Shown here one piece after another: positions 31,878 to 40,772 of a stretch of DNA of 64,000 bases. The notes below the pieces were generated by a model. The model ran no database searches. It was not told the origin of the DNA and saw only the letters and a program-made list of their open reading frames with translations. A program made the translations under genes and the position numbers. Within the stretch, counting starts at the first letter, position 1. Every line of letters starts with the position of its first letter. The DNA is from Flavobacterium succinicans (GTDB taxonomy: Bacteria; Bacteroidota; Bacteroidia; Flavobacteriales; Flavobacteriaceae), in NCBI RefSeq assembly GCF_001662485.1, contig NZ_JMTM01000017.1, positions 124,001 to 188,000 of the forward strand, written 5' to 3'.

Positions 31878-33404
31878 ATGATATTTGCAAAAAGTCGAAG
31901 CCCAGAAGATTTAAATAAACTATACGAAAGTTTAATCAAACAACTTCCTAATATTATTTTTCAAATTCGAGTCAATGCTGAACGACAGATTGCATTCGAT
32001 TTTCTTAGTAAACCGATTGATTTTTTTAATGAATTTTCATTAAATGAGTTTATAGAAGATTCCTATAGATTGTCTAATTATACTATCTATGAACCAGATT
32101 TAAAGGGGTTTATCTCGTCTTATGAGCAGGCGATAACCAATGTAGAAGTTTGGGATATAGAGTTTAGATTGTTATTACCTGATAGTGGATATAAATGGAT
32201 TCGGATTGATGCTACGCCAAAGAAAAATGACATGGGCGAGATTGTTTTTTATGGTTTAATCTCTGATATTACTGATATGAAAGAGCAAGAGATTAGAATG
32301 CGTCTTGCGGATGAGCGTTATCATTTTGCTGTACAAGCATCGGATAGAGGCGTGTGGGATTGGGACTTAGTTACGGGAAAAGTATATTATTCCTCAGAAT
32401 CCATGAAAATTTTAGAACTGACAGAATCTGATTTAGTGGCCACTCCTGAAGAATGGGACGAACGTGTTCATCCTGATGATCGCGGGGAATATTATGGTAA
32501 TATAAACCTTCATTTTGAAAATAAAATTCCTTTCTACGAAACGTGTCACAGGGTTTTGTGTAATGGACGTTATAAATGGATTTTGGACCGAGGTAAAGTT
32601 ATAGAGAGAGATACCGATGGAAAACCGTTACGAATCGTAGGTACGCATACTGATATCTCAGATCAAAAGGAGAAAGAGTTGGAATTGGCTAAAATGCTTG
32701 AAATTTTAAACACTCAAAACAATAAGTTACTCAATTTTGCACATATTGTATCTCATAATTTACGTACCCATAGCGGAAATATAAAATCTTTATTGGATTT
32801 GCATAATGAAGAATTGCTTTCAGATTCCGATACCTTGAATAATATTCAAATCGTGTCAGATGAATTATTTTCAACTATAGAGAATTTGAATGAGTTGGTC
32901 AATATTCACACTGTAAAAGACAAAGAGATTGAGCAATTGAATCTAAATCTATACATCAATAAAGTTTTAGATGTTTTACATGATTCTATAAAACAAAAGG
33001 ACATTGTTGTACTAAATTATATTCATTGTAGTATAACTATAAATTGTTTGCCTGCTTATTTAGAAAGTATTTTATTGAATATTGTTACTAATGCTATTAA
33101 ATATTCCGACCAAAAAAAAGTGCCTAAAATTATTTTCACTTCAGATGAAAATGACGATTTTATTATTTTAAGTATAAAAGATAATGGTTTAGGTATTGAT
33201 TTGGATAAATATAAAGATTCTATTTTTGGCTTGTATAAAACTTTTCATAAAAATACTGATGCACGTGGAGTAGGATTGTATTTAACCAAAAATCAAATCG
33301 AAAATATGGGTGGTAAAATTGAAGTAGAGAGTACATTGCATGTGGGATCGACCTTTAAGATTTATTTTAAGAAAAACTCAATACAAGAAGTTGTAATTGA
33401 TTAA
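31878..33404 (+). CDS. PAS-domain sensor histidine kinase
   Basis: A 508-residue cytoplasmic kinase without transmembrane segments. Two PAS/PAC units: about 20-135 (ending GLISDITDMKEQE) and about 145-265 (WDWDLVTGKVYYS ... IVGTHTDISDQKEKE). A dimerisation helix contains the phosphoacceptor His in AHIVSHNLRTHSGN, followed by HATPase_c: NIVTNAIKYSD (N box), DNGLGID (G1) and GVGLYLTKNQIENMGG (G2). No response regulator gene is adjacent. The second PAS is of the PAS_3 kind. Confidence 0.9.
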   Translation: MIFAKSRSPEDLNKLYESLIKQLPNIIFQIRVNAERQIAFDFLSKPIDFFNEFSLNEFIEDSYRLSNYTIYEPDLKGFISSYEQAITNVEVWDIEFRLLLPDSGYKWIRIDATPKKNDMGEIVFYGLISDITDMKEQEIRMRLADERYHFAVQASDRGVWDWDLVTGKVYYSSESMKILELTESDLVATPEEWDERVHPDDRGEYYGNINLHFENKIPFYETCHRVLCNGRYKWILDRGKVIERDTDGKPLRIVGTHTDISDQKEKELELAKMLEILNTQNNKLLNFAHIVSHNLRTHSGNIKSLLDLHNEELLSDSDTLNNIQIVSDELFSTIENLNELVNIHTVKDKEIEQLNLNLYINKVLDVLHDSIKQKDIVVLNYIHCSITINCLPAYLESILLNIVTNAIKYSDQKKVPKIIFTSDENDDFIILSIKDNGLGIDLDKYKDSIFGLYKTFHKNTDARGVGLYLTKNQIENMGGKIEVESTLHVGSTFKIYFKKNSIQEVVID

Positions 33405-33618
33405 TATAGAATTGGTTGTGGAAAATATCAGGCCAATTTTGTTATTTATTTTGCTTGAGTTTATTTACTTAGAATGAAGTAAAAAAAATCTTTAATTTTG
33501 GCCTTAAAAAAGAAAACACAAATTGTACTTTTTGCAAAAAAAAGCGCACAATTTGTGTTGGTGAAATTAAACACTACCCTTATAAATAAGTATAGTTTTA
33601 TCTTCATGATGCTTCCGT

Positions 33619-34956
33619 TTATGCTTCTAAATGCGTATCTGCAATGGATAAGGCCTCAGAAATTATCGCTAATCCTTCATCTATTTCTTCTTCCGTAATA
33701 CATAATGGTGGTGCGATGAAAATATAACCCCAACGAACAAAAGTATATAAGCCTAATGCTCTTAATTTTCCTGCAATTAAATTGGTTACTTTCAGATCTT
33801 CGCCGCTGGCATTATAGGGCGCAATTAATTCCCCAGTTTTTTTATTTTTTAAAATATCCAAGCACCCCAGTAATCCTGTGTTTCTAAAATTGCCCATGCT
33901 AGGATGTTTGGCTCTGAGTTCGTTTATTTTTTGTTCTAAATAAGCACCTTTTTTTATGGTATTTTCAATAAGTTTATCTTCTTCATAAATATTGATAACA
34001 GCTAAGGCAGCCGCTAATGCTACAGGATGAGCATTATACGTTAAGCCAATCATCATTGGGGTAGCATCGAATTTTTCTGCAATGGTGTCCGAAACCATCA
34101 GACAACCTAAAGGAAGATAAGATGAAGTCAGTCCTTTTGCCATACATACCATGTCTGGAATTATATCATGATTTTCAAATCCGAACCATTTTCCTGTTCT
34201 TCCAAAACCTGACATTACTTCGTCTGCAATGAATAAAATACCATATTTTTCACATAACGATTTGATGCCCTTTAAGTATCCTTTTGGATAATGTAAGCAT
34301 CCTGATGATCCACTTTCTCCTTCAAAAATAAAGGCTGCAATGTTGGTTTTTCCTTCAAAATGGATGATACGTTCAACATATTCTAAGCTAAGTTGTAGTT
34401 TTGTGGCTTCATCTAACTCTTTCATTCCGAAGAAGTAATAGGGGTCATCTAGTAATACAGTGTTTGGCATTTGCTGCGTATCATTTGCCAGTTTTCGTGG
34501 GTCGCCACCTACAGACATGCCACCAATTGATCCGCCGTGAAAAGCGCGATACCTTCCAATAATTTTATGTCGACCAGTATATAATCGAGCGAGCTTAATG
34601 GCATTGTCTACAGAGGAAGTCCCGCATAAAGTAAAAAATGCTTTGTTGAGATTTCCTGGACAAATACTTGCTAATTTTTTGGCTAGTTTAGCTCTCACTT
34701 CGGTTGTACAACTTGGTGTTACAAAACTTACTTTTTGCATTTGTTCAACGACTGCCTCAGTAATTCTTTGGTCTCCATGACCTATATTTACTGACATTAA
34801 GCCTGATGAAAAATCAATTATTTTGTTTCCATCGTAATCGTATAAGTAAACACCATTTGCTTTTTCTATGGCTAGTGGGTTGAGGTTGCTTTGCGCTGAC
34901 CATGAAAATAAACTATATTGTTTACTGTCATTTATGATTTGTTCTTTAGTAAGCAT
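33619..34956 (-). CDS. Class III aminotransferase (omega-amino acid type) 1
   Basis: A 445-residue PLP enzyme of fold type I, subgroup II. GVYLYDYDGNKIIDFSSG start, LCGTSSVDNAIKLAR (phosphate loop), FIADEVMSGFGRTG (Asp), and the PLP lysine in MVCMAKGLTSSYLPLG; LTYNAHPVALAAALA near the dimer site. Similar to beta-alanine/taurine:pyruvate aminotransferases; its neighbour is an MmsA-type dehydrogenase, so amino acid to (malonate) semialdehyde conversion is a good fit. Same strand as that gene, 199 bases downstream. Confidence 0.85.
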   Translation of the reverse strand: MLTKEQIINDSKQYSLFSWSAQSNLNPLAIEKANGVYLYDYDGNKIIDFSSGLMSVNIGHGDQRITEAVVEQMQKVSFVTPSCTTEVRAKLAKKLASICPGNLNKAFFTLCGTSSVDNAIKLARLYTGRHKIIGRYRAFHGGSIGGMSVGGDPRKLANDTQQMPNTVLLDDPYYFFGMKELDEATKLQLSLEYVERIIHFEGKTNIAAFIFEGESGSSGCLHYPKGYLKGIKSLCEKYGILFIADEVMSGFGRTGKWFGFENHDIIPDMVCMAKGLTSSYLPLGCLMVSDTIAEKFDATPMMIGLTYNAHPVALAAALAVINIYEEDKLIENTIKKGAYLEQKINELRAKHPSMGNFRNTGLLGCLDILKNKKTGELIAPYNASGEDLKVTNLIAGKLRALGLYTFVRWGYIFIAPPLCITEEEIDEGLAIISEALSIADTHLEA

Positions 34957-35155
34957 CTTTAAAATTGGTTTGTATTAATAGTGGTTAAAATTTAGTGTCG
35001 AAAATCTGATGTAAATCGACTAATTGTTTGGATTATTTTTGGTTACAGTGAATAAAAATAAAAGGAGTAACTGTTCTAAATGAATCATTAGTAGCATTTT
35101 TATTACTCTTACTTAATTGAAATCTAGGGCAAATTTAGGGTTAGGTGAATCCATC

Positions 35156-36613
35156 TTAGCTCATCCAGTTAATTCCGGCTTCAGGATTCCATTTGGTGGT
35201 AGTTTTTTTCTCTTTTGTAAAAAAGCCAATCGCACTTTTTCCAGTGATATCGCCAGAACCAAATCGAGATTCATTCCATCCTCCAAAACCAAAAGGCTCT
35301 CTTGGAACAGGGACTCCAATATTTACTCCACACATTCCAGCTGAAGCATTCTCAGTTACATAATTGGCTAAACCTCCGCTTTGTGTAAATACAGAACAAG
35401 CATTACCATAAGGATTTGCATTCTCGATTGCTAATGCTTCGTCAATGGTGTCTACACGAACGATAGCTAGTACAGGTCCAAAAATTTCTTCTCTTGCAAT
35501 TTTCATATAGGCTGAGGCATGATCTATTATTGTAGGACCGACATAAAATCCATTTTCTTTTCCAGGAACAATAGTATTGCGTCCGTCTAAAATGATTTTG
35601 GCACCTTGTTGTTCCGCTTCAGTGATATAGGCTTCAATTCTGTCTTTGGCTTCTTTAGAAATAACTGCTCCTAAAGTTGTACCACATTGAATTTTTTGTG
35701 CATCATCAATTAATTTATCAAGGACAGCATCGCAATTTCCAACTGCAAGTAAAGTCGCGGCAGCCATACATCTTTGTCCTGCACAGCCACTCATAGAGGC
35801 CACGATATTAGACGAAGCCATTTCTGGATGTGCATCTGGTAACAAAAGGATGTGGTTTTTTGCTCCACCAAGCGCTAATACTTGTTTCAAATTATGGCTT
35901 GCTCTTTGATAGACAATCTTGGCTACTTTTGTAGAGCCAACAAAAGTAACTGCTTGAATTCCTGGGTGATCACAAATGTTTTCAACAGTAGCTTGAGTTC
36001 CATTGATGATATTGAATAAACCATCGGGAAGTCCAGCTTCTTTTAATAATTTGGCCGTATATTGACTACTTATAGGCACAGCTTCAGAAGGTTTTAAAAT
36101 GAAAGCATTACCAAGAACAATAGCATTTACAATAGTCCAATGAGGTACCATAGTTGGAAAATTAAAAGGAACAATAGAAGCAACAATTCCTAATGGTACT
36201 TTTGTTGAAGAACAAAATACGCCTTTGCTTACCTCCATGTTTTCACCATTTACGAACTGTGGTAATGAGCAAGCAAATTCTGTTAACTCGATTGCTTTAT
36301 CTATTTCTGCTTTGGCTTCACTATGTATTTTTCCGTTTTCTCTGTATATAATTTCTGTTAATTCTTCACTGTTCTTTTCTAATAATTGTTTGTATTTATA
36401 GAAAATTTGAGCTCTTTCTTTTAAAGTGACTTTTTGCCATTCTTTTTGTGCAATTTGAGCTGCTATGATAATTTTATTTAAATCCTCCATAGTAGACTCA
36501 TTGAAAGTAGTTAATTCCTTACCGTCCAAAGGGGAAATAACAGCATGTTTTTTTGTAGAACTACCTGGGGTAAACTCCCCGTTTATAAAGTTTTTTACTT
36601 CGTTAAATGACAT
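35156..36613 (-). CDS. mmsA: Methylmalonate/malonate-semialdehyde dehydrogenase (CoA-acylating)
   Basis: A 485-residue aldehyde dehydrogenase of the MmsA group. The group markers are VPFNFPTMVPHWT, FVGSTKVAKIVYQRA, GCAGQRCMAA with the catalytic Cys, no glutamate at the usual general-base site (ALGGAKNH), and the C-terminal VPREPFGFGGWNESRFGSGD. These enzymes form propionyl- or acetyl-CoA from methylmalonate or malonate semialdehyde. With the adjacent aminotransferase it would complete beta-alanine (or beta-aminoisobutyrate) breakdown. Confidence 0.88.
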   Translation of the reverse strand: MSFNEVKNFINGEFTPGSSTKKHAVISPLDGKELTTFNESTMEDLNKIIIAAQIAQKEWQKVTLKERAQIFYKYKQLLEKNSEELTEIIYRENGKIHSEAKAEIDKAIELTEFACSLPQFVNGENMEVSKGVFCSSTKVPLGIVASIVPFNFPTMVPHWTIVNAIVLGNAFILKPSEAVPISSQYTAKLLKEAGLPDGLFNIINGTQATVENICDHPGIQAVTFVGSTKVAKIVYQRASHNLKQVLALGGAKNHILLLPDAHPEMASSNIVASMSGCAGQRCMAAATLLAVGNCDAVLDKLIDDAQKIQCGTTLGAVISKEAKDRIEAYITEAEQQGAKIILDGRNTIVPGKENGFYVGPTIIDHASAYMKIAREEIFGPVLAIVRVDTIDEALAIENANPYGNACSVFTQSGGLANYVTENASAGMCGVNIGVPVPREPFGFGGWNESRFGSGDITGKSAIGFFTKEKKTTTKWNPEAGINWMS

Positions 36614-36849
36614 AATTTTGACTTTTAAATTTTTTCAAATATACAATATTCTGTAAAAAAACAATAAATATTTTTGTGAGTAATTAAAATATTGTTAGAT
36701 TTACAAAATAATCGTATACATATTGAATTATTTACAACTAATGATTGGTTAGAAATAAGCCACTATATATAGGTTGTTGATTTAAAGAATAACCACTTTA
36801 AATTGATGAATTAACTAAATCCAAAAACCAAACTAAATCCATTAAGTTT

Positions 36850-38376
36850 ATGAAATCAATATCCGTTATTATTGGTGTAGCCTTGTTATTACTGGCTATT
36901 CTTTTTTATTTTATTCATTGGCATGCTCTTGTTCCAGCATTTACAGTACTAGGTGTAGCTATGATCACTCGTAAAGCATTAGAGCCTTTAATTATAGGGT
37001 GCGCTATCGGATTTGCATTATTAGCTCAACATGGAGGATCAGAGACCTATTTTCCAGAAGGAAAAGGAATGATTTTTCCATTGAATATGTTTGATGGCAT
37101 GTTTACATCAATTGCTAGAGACGCACATGATCAGGGACTAATATGGGTGATATTAGTCTGTATTTTATATGGTGCATTTGTTCAATTGCTAAGTGCTTCG
37201 GGAGGAATCAAAGCTGTTGGTAGGTATTCTGAGAATCACGTAAAAAACAAAAAGCAATCTTTAATAATGACTTATTTTTTGAGTTTTTTCTTTTTTCTTG
37301 ATGATTATTTAAGCGCACTGTCTGTTGGAAATACGATGAGACCTATTACCGATAAATTTGGGGTTTCTAGAGAAAAATTAGCTTTGGTATTGACCATGGT
37401 TTGCGTACCTTTTACTATTATTTTTCCTATTTCGACATGGACAATTTTTTACGGTACACAAATTGTCGCTATTGATGGCGGCGTCTTAGATGGGGCAGGA
37501 GTAGCTATAACTAATCCTATTCAAGCATTTATGGGGACAATTCCTTATAATTTTTCAGCTTGGATTTCATTGATGGTTGGTGCCTTGATTGTTTTTCAAT
37601 TAATACCAGATTCTAAAGGAATTAGAGAAGCTGAAGCAAATGTTAAACCAATTGGTTCTGAAACCATTAAAGTTACAAAGCCAAATGCAAAACAAGGTAG
37701 ATTAATCTATTTTATATTACCCATTTTTGTTTTAATCTGGTGTACGGTATTTCCTTATCCATTTGATATGGATTATTGGGGAAGTTTTGAATTTTCAACA
37801 GAATACATTTTCGGAAGTATAGATGCTTTGCGTGGTATTGTTACAGCTGTTGTTTTTACCTATTTATATTTTTTACTTTTCAAAGTCATTAAATTCAATA
37901 AAATATCTAAACATTTTGTTTTGGGTTTAGAGACAATCACTTTTGTATTGACTGTTTTAGGTTTTACTTATTTATTGAAAGATGTACAAAATGCATTAGG
38001 TTTCAATGAATTTGTTGTCGAAAAATTGCAAGGAATTGTATGGTTGAATGGCCCCACATTGCCTGTTATTGTCTTTACTTTAGTCGCTTGGATTTGTTGG
38101 GCAACTGGATCTAACTGGGGTATTTATGCAATTTTGGTTCCAACAACAGCTTTGTTATCGCATACTTTAGGCGCTAATTTTTGGTTGGTTCAAGGTGCAT
38201 TGGCCTCTGGAACAGTTTGGGGAGCTGCTGCATGTTTCTTCTCAGATAATAGAGTATTAACAGCACAATCTTGTAAAGTAAACATGATGCAACACGGTAT
38301 CTCTCAATTTCCCTATCAATTGATAATATTTGGAACTTCGGCGGTGTTGTATCTTATCGCAGGATTTGTTTTATAA
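36850..38376 (+). CDS. NhaC-family Na+/H+ antiporter-type transporter
   Basis: A 508-residue inner membrane protein with about 11-12 transmembrane helices, of the NhaC/ion transporter superfamily: FFFLDDYLSALSVGNTMRP, a hallmark of the family, then VCVPFTIIFPISTW, and WICWATGSNWGIYAI with VPTTALL near the C-terminus. Some relatives move organic acids or amino acids in exchange for protons or sodium. Its place at the head of an amine catabolic cluster makes substrate uptake likely, which is inference. It is divergent from mmsA. Confidence 0.85.
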   Translation: MKSISVIIGVALLLLAILFYFIHWHALVPAFTVLGVAMITRKALEPLIIGCAIGFALLAQHGGSETYFPEGKGMIFPLNMFDGMFTSIARDAHDQGLIWVILVCILYGAFVQLLSASGGIKAVGRYSENHVKNKKQSLIMTYFLSFFFFLDDYLSALSVGNTMRPITDKFGVSREKLALVLTMVCVPFTIIFPISTWTIFYGTQIVAIDGGVLDGAGVAITNPIQAFMGTIPYNFSAWISLMVGALIVFQLIPDSKGIREAEANVKPIGSETIKVTKPNAKQGRLIYFILPIFVLIWCTVFPYPFDMDYWGSFEFSTEYIFGSIDALRGIVTAVVFTYLYFLLFKVIKFNKISKHFVLGLETITFVLTVLGFTYLLKDVQNALGFNEFVVEKLQGIVWLNGPTLPVIVFTLVAWICWATGSNWGIYAILVPTTALLSHTLGANFWLVQGALASGTVWGAAACFFSDNRVLTAQSCKVNMMQHGISQFPYQLIIFGTSAVLYLIAGFVL

Positions 38377-38386
38377 ATGAAGTAGT

Positions 38387-39034
38387 ATGGTTTTGAAAAA
38401 TGTTTTACATAATGAATTTGTGACTCGAAATGCAACTCCAGAAGATGCTATTCAAATGGAATATGTGCAATCAAAATGCTATCCTACTTTGCATGAATCT
38501 GAAATATTAGTTAGAAATCATTTTGCAAATCATATTAAGGTCTTTCCAGAGGGCCAAATCGTAGTAGAAAAGGACGGAATCATTGTGGCTTCTGCAAGTT
38601 CATTTCGATGTAATTTTCCAGAACACGATAGTACTTTTTTAGAAGAGACCGATAATTTATGGATTACGAATGTACAAATTCCTGATGGAGAATGGATGTA
38701 CGGAATAGATATGGGAGTTTTGCCAGAATATAGAGGGTTAGGTCTTTCAAAAGAGATGTACAAAGCTAGAAATGAAATATGTGCAGCCTTAGGTTTGAAA
38801 GGACAAATAATTGCTGGAATGACAATTGGTTATGGCAAAGTAAAAGACCAAATGACTATTGAAGAATATTGTAAAAGAGTGATGAACGACGAAATAATAG
38901 ATCCTACCATTACGCCACAACGTAGTGCAGGTTTCCGGTGGATTCGGCCTTTATACAATTACATTAATGATGCTGAATCGGGTTTTGGCAGTATTTTGAT
39001 GTATAAACCAGTTGATGAAAATTTTTATCTGTAG
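38387..39034 (+). CDS. GNAT acyltransferase-like protein (domain type found fused to carbon-nitrogen hydrolases), copy 1
   Basis: A 215-residue GNAT-fold protein. FPEGQIVVEKDGIIVASASSF, YGIDMGVLPEYRGLGLSKEMYKARNE (pyrophosphate loop region, Arg/Gly-x-Gly modified), MTIGYGKVKDQMTIEEYC and the C-terminal NDAESGFGSILMY are the pattern of the N-terminal domain of bifunctional GNAT/nitrilase-family proteins. Here it stands alone with no hydrolase domain. It lies 10 bases after the transporter and 48 before an aminotransferase. A paralogue is at 46221. Confidence 0.78.
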   Translation: MVLKNVLHNEFVTRNATPEDAIQMEYVQSKCYPTLHESEILVRNHFANHIKVFPEGQIVVEKDGIIVASASSFRCNFPEHDSTFLEETDNLWITNVQIPDGEWMYGIDMGVLPEYRGLGLSKEMYKARNEICAALGLKGQIIAGMTIGYGKVKDQMTIEEYCKRVMNDEIIDPTITPQRSAGFRWIRPLYNYINDAESGFGSILMYKPVDENFYL

Positions 39035-39082
39035 AAATAAAAGAATAAAAAAAAAAGAAAAAATAAAATACAATACAATACA

Positions 39083-40426
39083 ATGAGAACTCAAATTAAA
39101 AAAGTATCAGAAATCCCTGGTCCAAAAAGCAAAGTAATATTAGCAAGAAGAGCCGCAGCTTTACCAGCTGGTCTAGGCAAATCTACCGAAGTGGTAGTTG
39201 AAAAGGCTGAAGGAGCTTTAGTATGGGATGTTGATGGGAATCAATTGATTGATTTTGCAGGAGGAATCGGAATGGTAAATTTAGGTCACAGACCGCAAGT
39301 GGTAATTGATGCGGTGAAAGATCAACTCGATAAATACATTCATCCAGGTGCTCTTGTTACAACTTTTGAACCTTATTTGGAATTTGCCGAATTGTTGAAT
39401 AAAATAACGCCAGGTGATTTTCCAAAAAAGACTTTGTTGGCAAATTCAGGTTCTGAGGCGGTAGAAAACGCTGTAGCAATTGCAAGATATTATACCAAAA
39501 GACCAGCAGTAATTTGTTTCGAAGGAGCTTATCACGGTCGTACAATGTTAACGTTAAGCTTGACGAGTAAATATGGTTTATTCAAAAAAGGTTTTGGAAG
39601 CTATGCTCAAGATATTTATCGTTTTCACTCTCCAAATGTGTATAGAAGACCGAATAGCATGACAGAAGAGGAGTATATTGATTTTTGTATCGAACGTTTT
39701 GATCAAAATTTAATTTCTCATGTTGATCCGTCTGCTGTTGCAGCTATCATCATTGAACCTGTTCAAGGGGAAGGCGGATTTATTCCTGTACCAAAACGTT
39801 TCTTAGAAAAAATCAGAAAAGTGTGTGATGACCACGGAATTGTTTTTATTGCTGATGAAGTTCAAGCTGGAGCAGGTAGAACAGGAAAATTCCTTTCTAT
39901 TGAGCATTCTGGAGTAATTCCAGATATTGTTACTATGGCAAAATCAATAGGTTCAGGATTGCCAATATCTGCCATTACTGGAAAAGCCGAAATTATGGAC
40001 GCCCCACACTTAGGAGGAATTGGTGGAACGTACAGCGGAAGTCCAATTGCTGTTGTTGGAGCATTAGCAACAGTAAAAGAAATTATCAAGCCAGAATTTT
40101 TGGATCGTGCGACACATGTGGGTAAAATTATTACCGATAGAATCAACGCCATGAAGGAAAAATTTAGTGTGGTTGGCGAAGTTCGTGGACTTGGAGCTAT
40201 GCTTGTAGTAGAATTTGTAAAAGACAGAACAACCAAAGAACCCGATATGGATTTTGCAATGGCGGTTATCAAAAAGTCCGTATCCAATGGTTTGATTTTA
40301 ATTAGAGCAGGATTGTATACCAACTGTATTCGTTTCTTACCTCCAATTGTAATTACAGATGAACAATTGCATGAAGGTCTTGATGTAATCGAAGAAGCAA
40401 TTCAGGAGGTGTTGAACGAAAGATAA
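39083..40426 (+). CDS. Class III aminotransferase (GABA transaminase-like) 2
   Basis: A 447-residue PLP enzyme, closest in pattern to 4-aminobutyrate:2-oxoglutarate transaminase: LIDFAGGIGMVNLGHRPQVV, NSGSEAVENAVAIARYYTKRPA, FEGAYHGRTMLTLSLTSK, IIEPVQGEGGFIPVP, FIADEVQAGAGRTG, and PLP lysine in TMAKSIGSGLPIS. It makes succinate semialdehyde or a similar product from an omega-amine. The stop codon abuts a GC-rich repeat. The same cluster encodes a succinate-semialdehyde-type dehydrogenase at 47895. Confidence 0.88.
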   Translation: MRTQIKKVSEIPGPKSKVILARRAAALPAGLGKSTEVVVEKAEGALVWDVDGNQLIDFAGGIGMVNLGHRPQVVIDAVKDQLDKYIHPGALVTTFEPYLEFAELLNKITPGDFPKKTLLANSGSEAVENAVAIARYYTKRPAVICFEGAYHGRTMLTLSLTSKYGLFKKGFGSYAQDIYRFHSPNVYRRPNSMTEEEYIDFCIERFDQNLISHVDPSAVAAIIIEPVQGEGGFIPVPKRFLEKIRKVCDDHGIVFIADEVQAGAGRTGKFLSIEHSGVIPDIVTMAKSIGSGLPISAITGKAEIMDAPHLGGIGGTYSGSPIAVVGALATVKEIIKPEFLDRATHVGKIITDRINAMKEKFSVVGEVRGLGAMLVVEFVKDRTTKEPDMDFAMAVIKKSVSNGLILIRAGLYTNCIRFLPPIVITDEQLHEGLDVIEEAIQEVLNER

Positions 40427-40455
40427 GCCCCCTAACCCCCGAAGGGGGAACTAGC
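40426..40455. repeat. GC-rich palindromic repeat at the gabT-like stop codon
   Basis: Starts with the final A of the stop codon and reads AGCCCCCTAACCCCCGAAGG GGGAAC with CCCCC/GGGGG arms. I know this sequence type as an interspersed repeat of Bacteroidota. It may act as transcription terminator. Confidence 0.65.
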
Positions 40456-40475
40456 AATATTGAATTAATTTTTTT

Positions 40476-40759
40476 TGGTTCTACCCTCAACTGTGTGGGT
40501 AAATACACAAGAAAAAAAAGAACCATATAAGGTGTGTAAGTTCATATATGATTACAAAAAATGTATCATTACCTATATTAAATGTAGGTCTATTAATTCG
40601 TTGTAGTAGGGATAGTAAGAGTTGTGTAAGAAATAAGATGGGTATGTTTATCAAACTTAAATGACCTTAAATGCCTTAAATGGTTCAAAAATAGAAGTTG
40701 CTTGTGTTAGAATAAAACAATTTAAAATAGTAAAACCCACACCATTCAGGGTAGAACCA
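40476..40759. mobile_element. MITE-like non-coding element with terminal inverted repeats
   Basis: About 284 bases bounded by imperfect 25-base inverted repeats: the left end starts TGGTTCTACCCT and the right end finishes with the reverse complement AGGGTAGAACCA; 22 of 25 positions pair. It is flanked by the direct repeat ATTTTTTT (40468-40475 and 40760-40767), as left by target duplication of 8 bases. The interior has no ORF. The ends and AT-rich 8-base target resemble ISL3-family elements, a tentative link. It accounts for most of the 346-base gap before the amidohydrolase gene. Confidence 0.75.
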
Positions 40760-40772
40760 ATTTTTTTAACTC

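Noticed and set aside
33498..33698. 66-residue plus-strand frame
   Set aside because: It overlaps the end of the convergent aminotransferase gene, is composed of hydrophobic low-complexity sequence and has no family-like feature.
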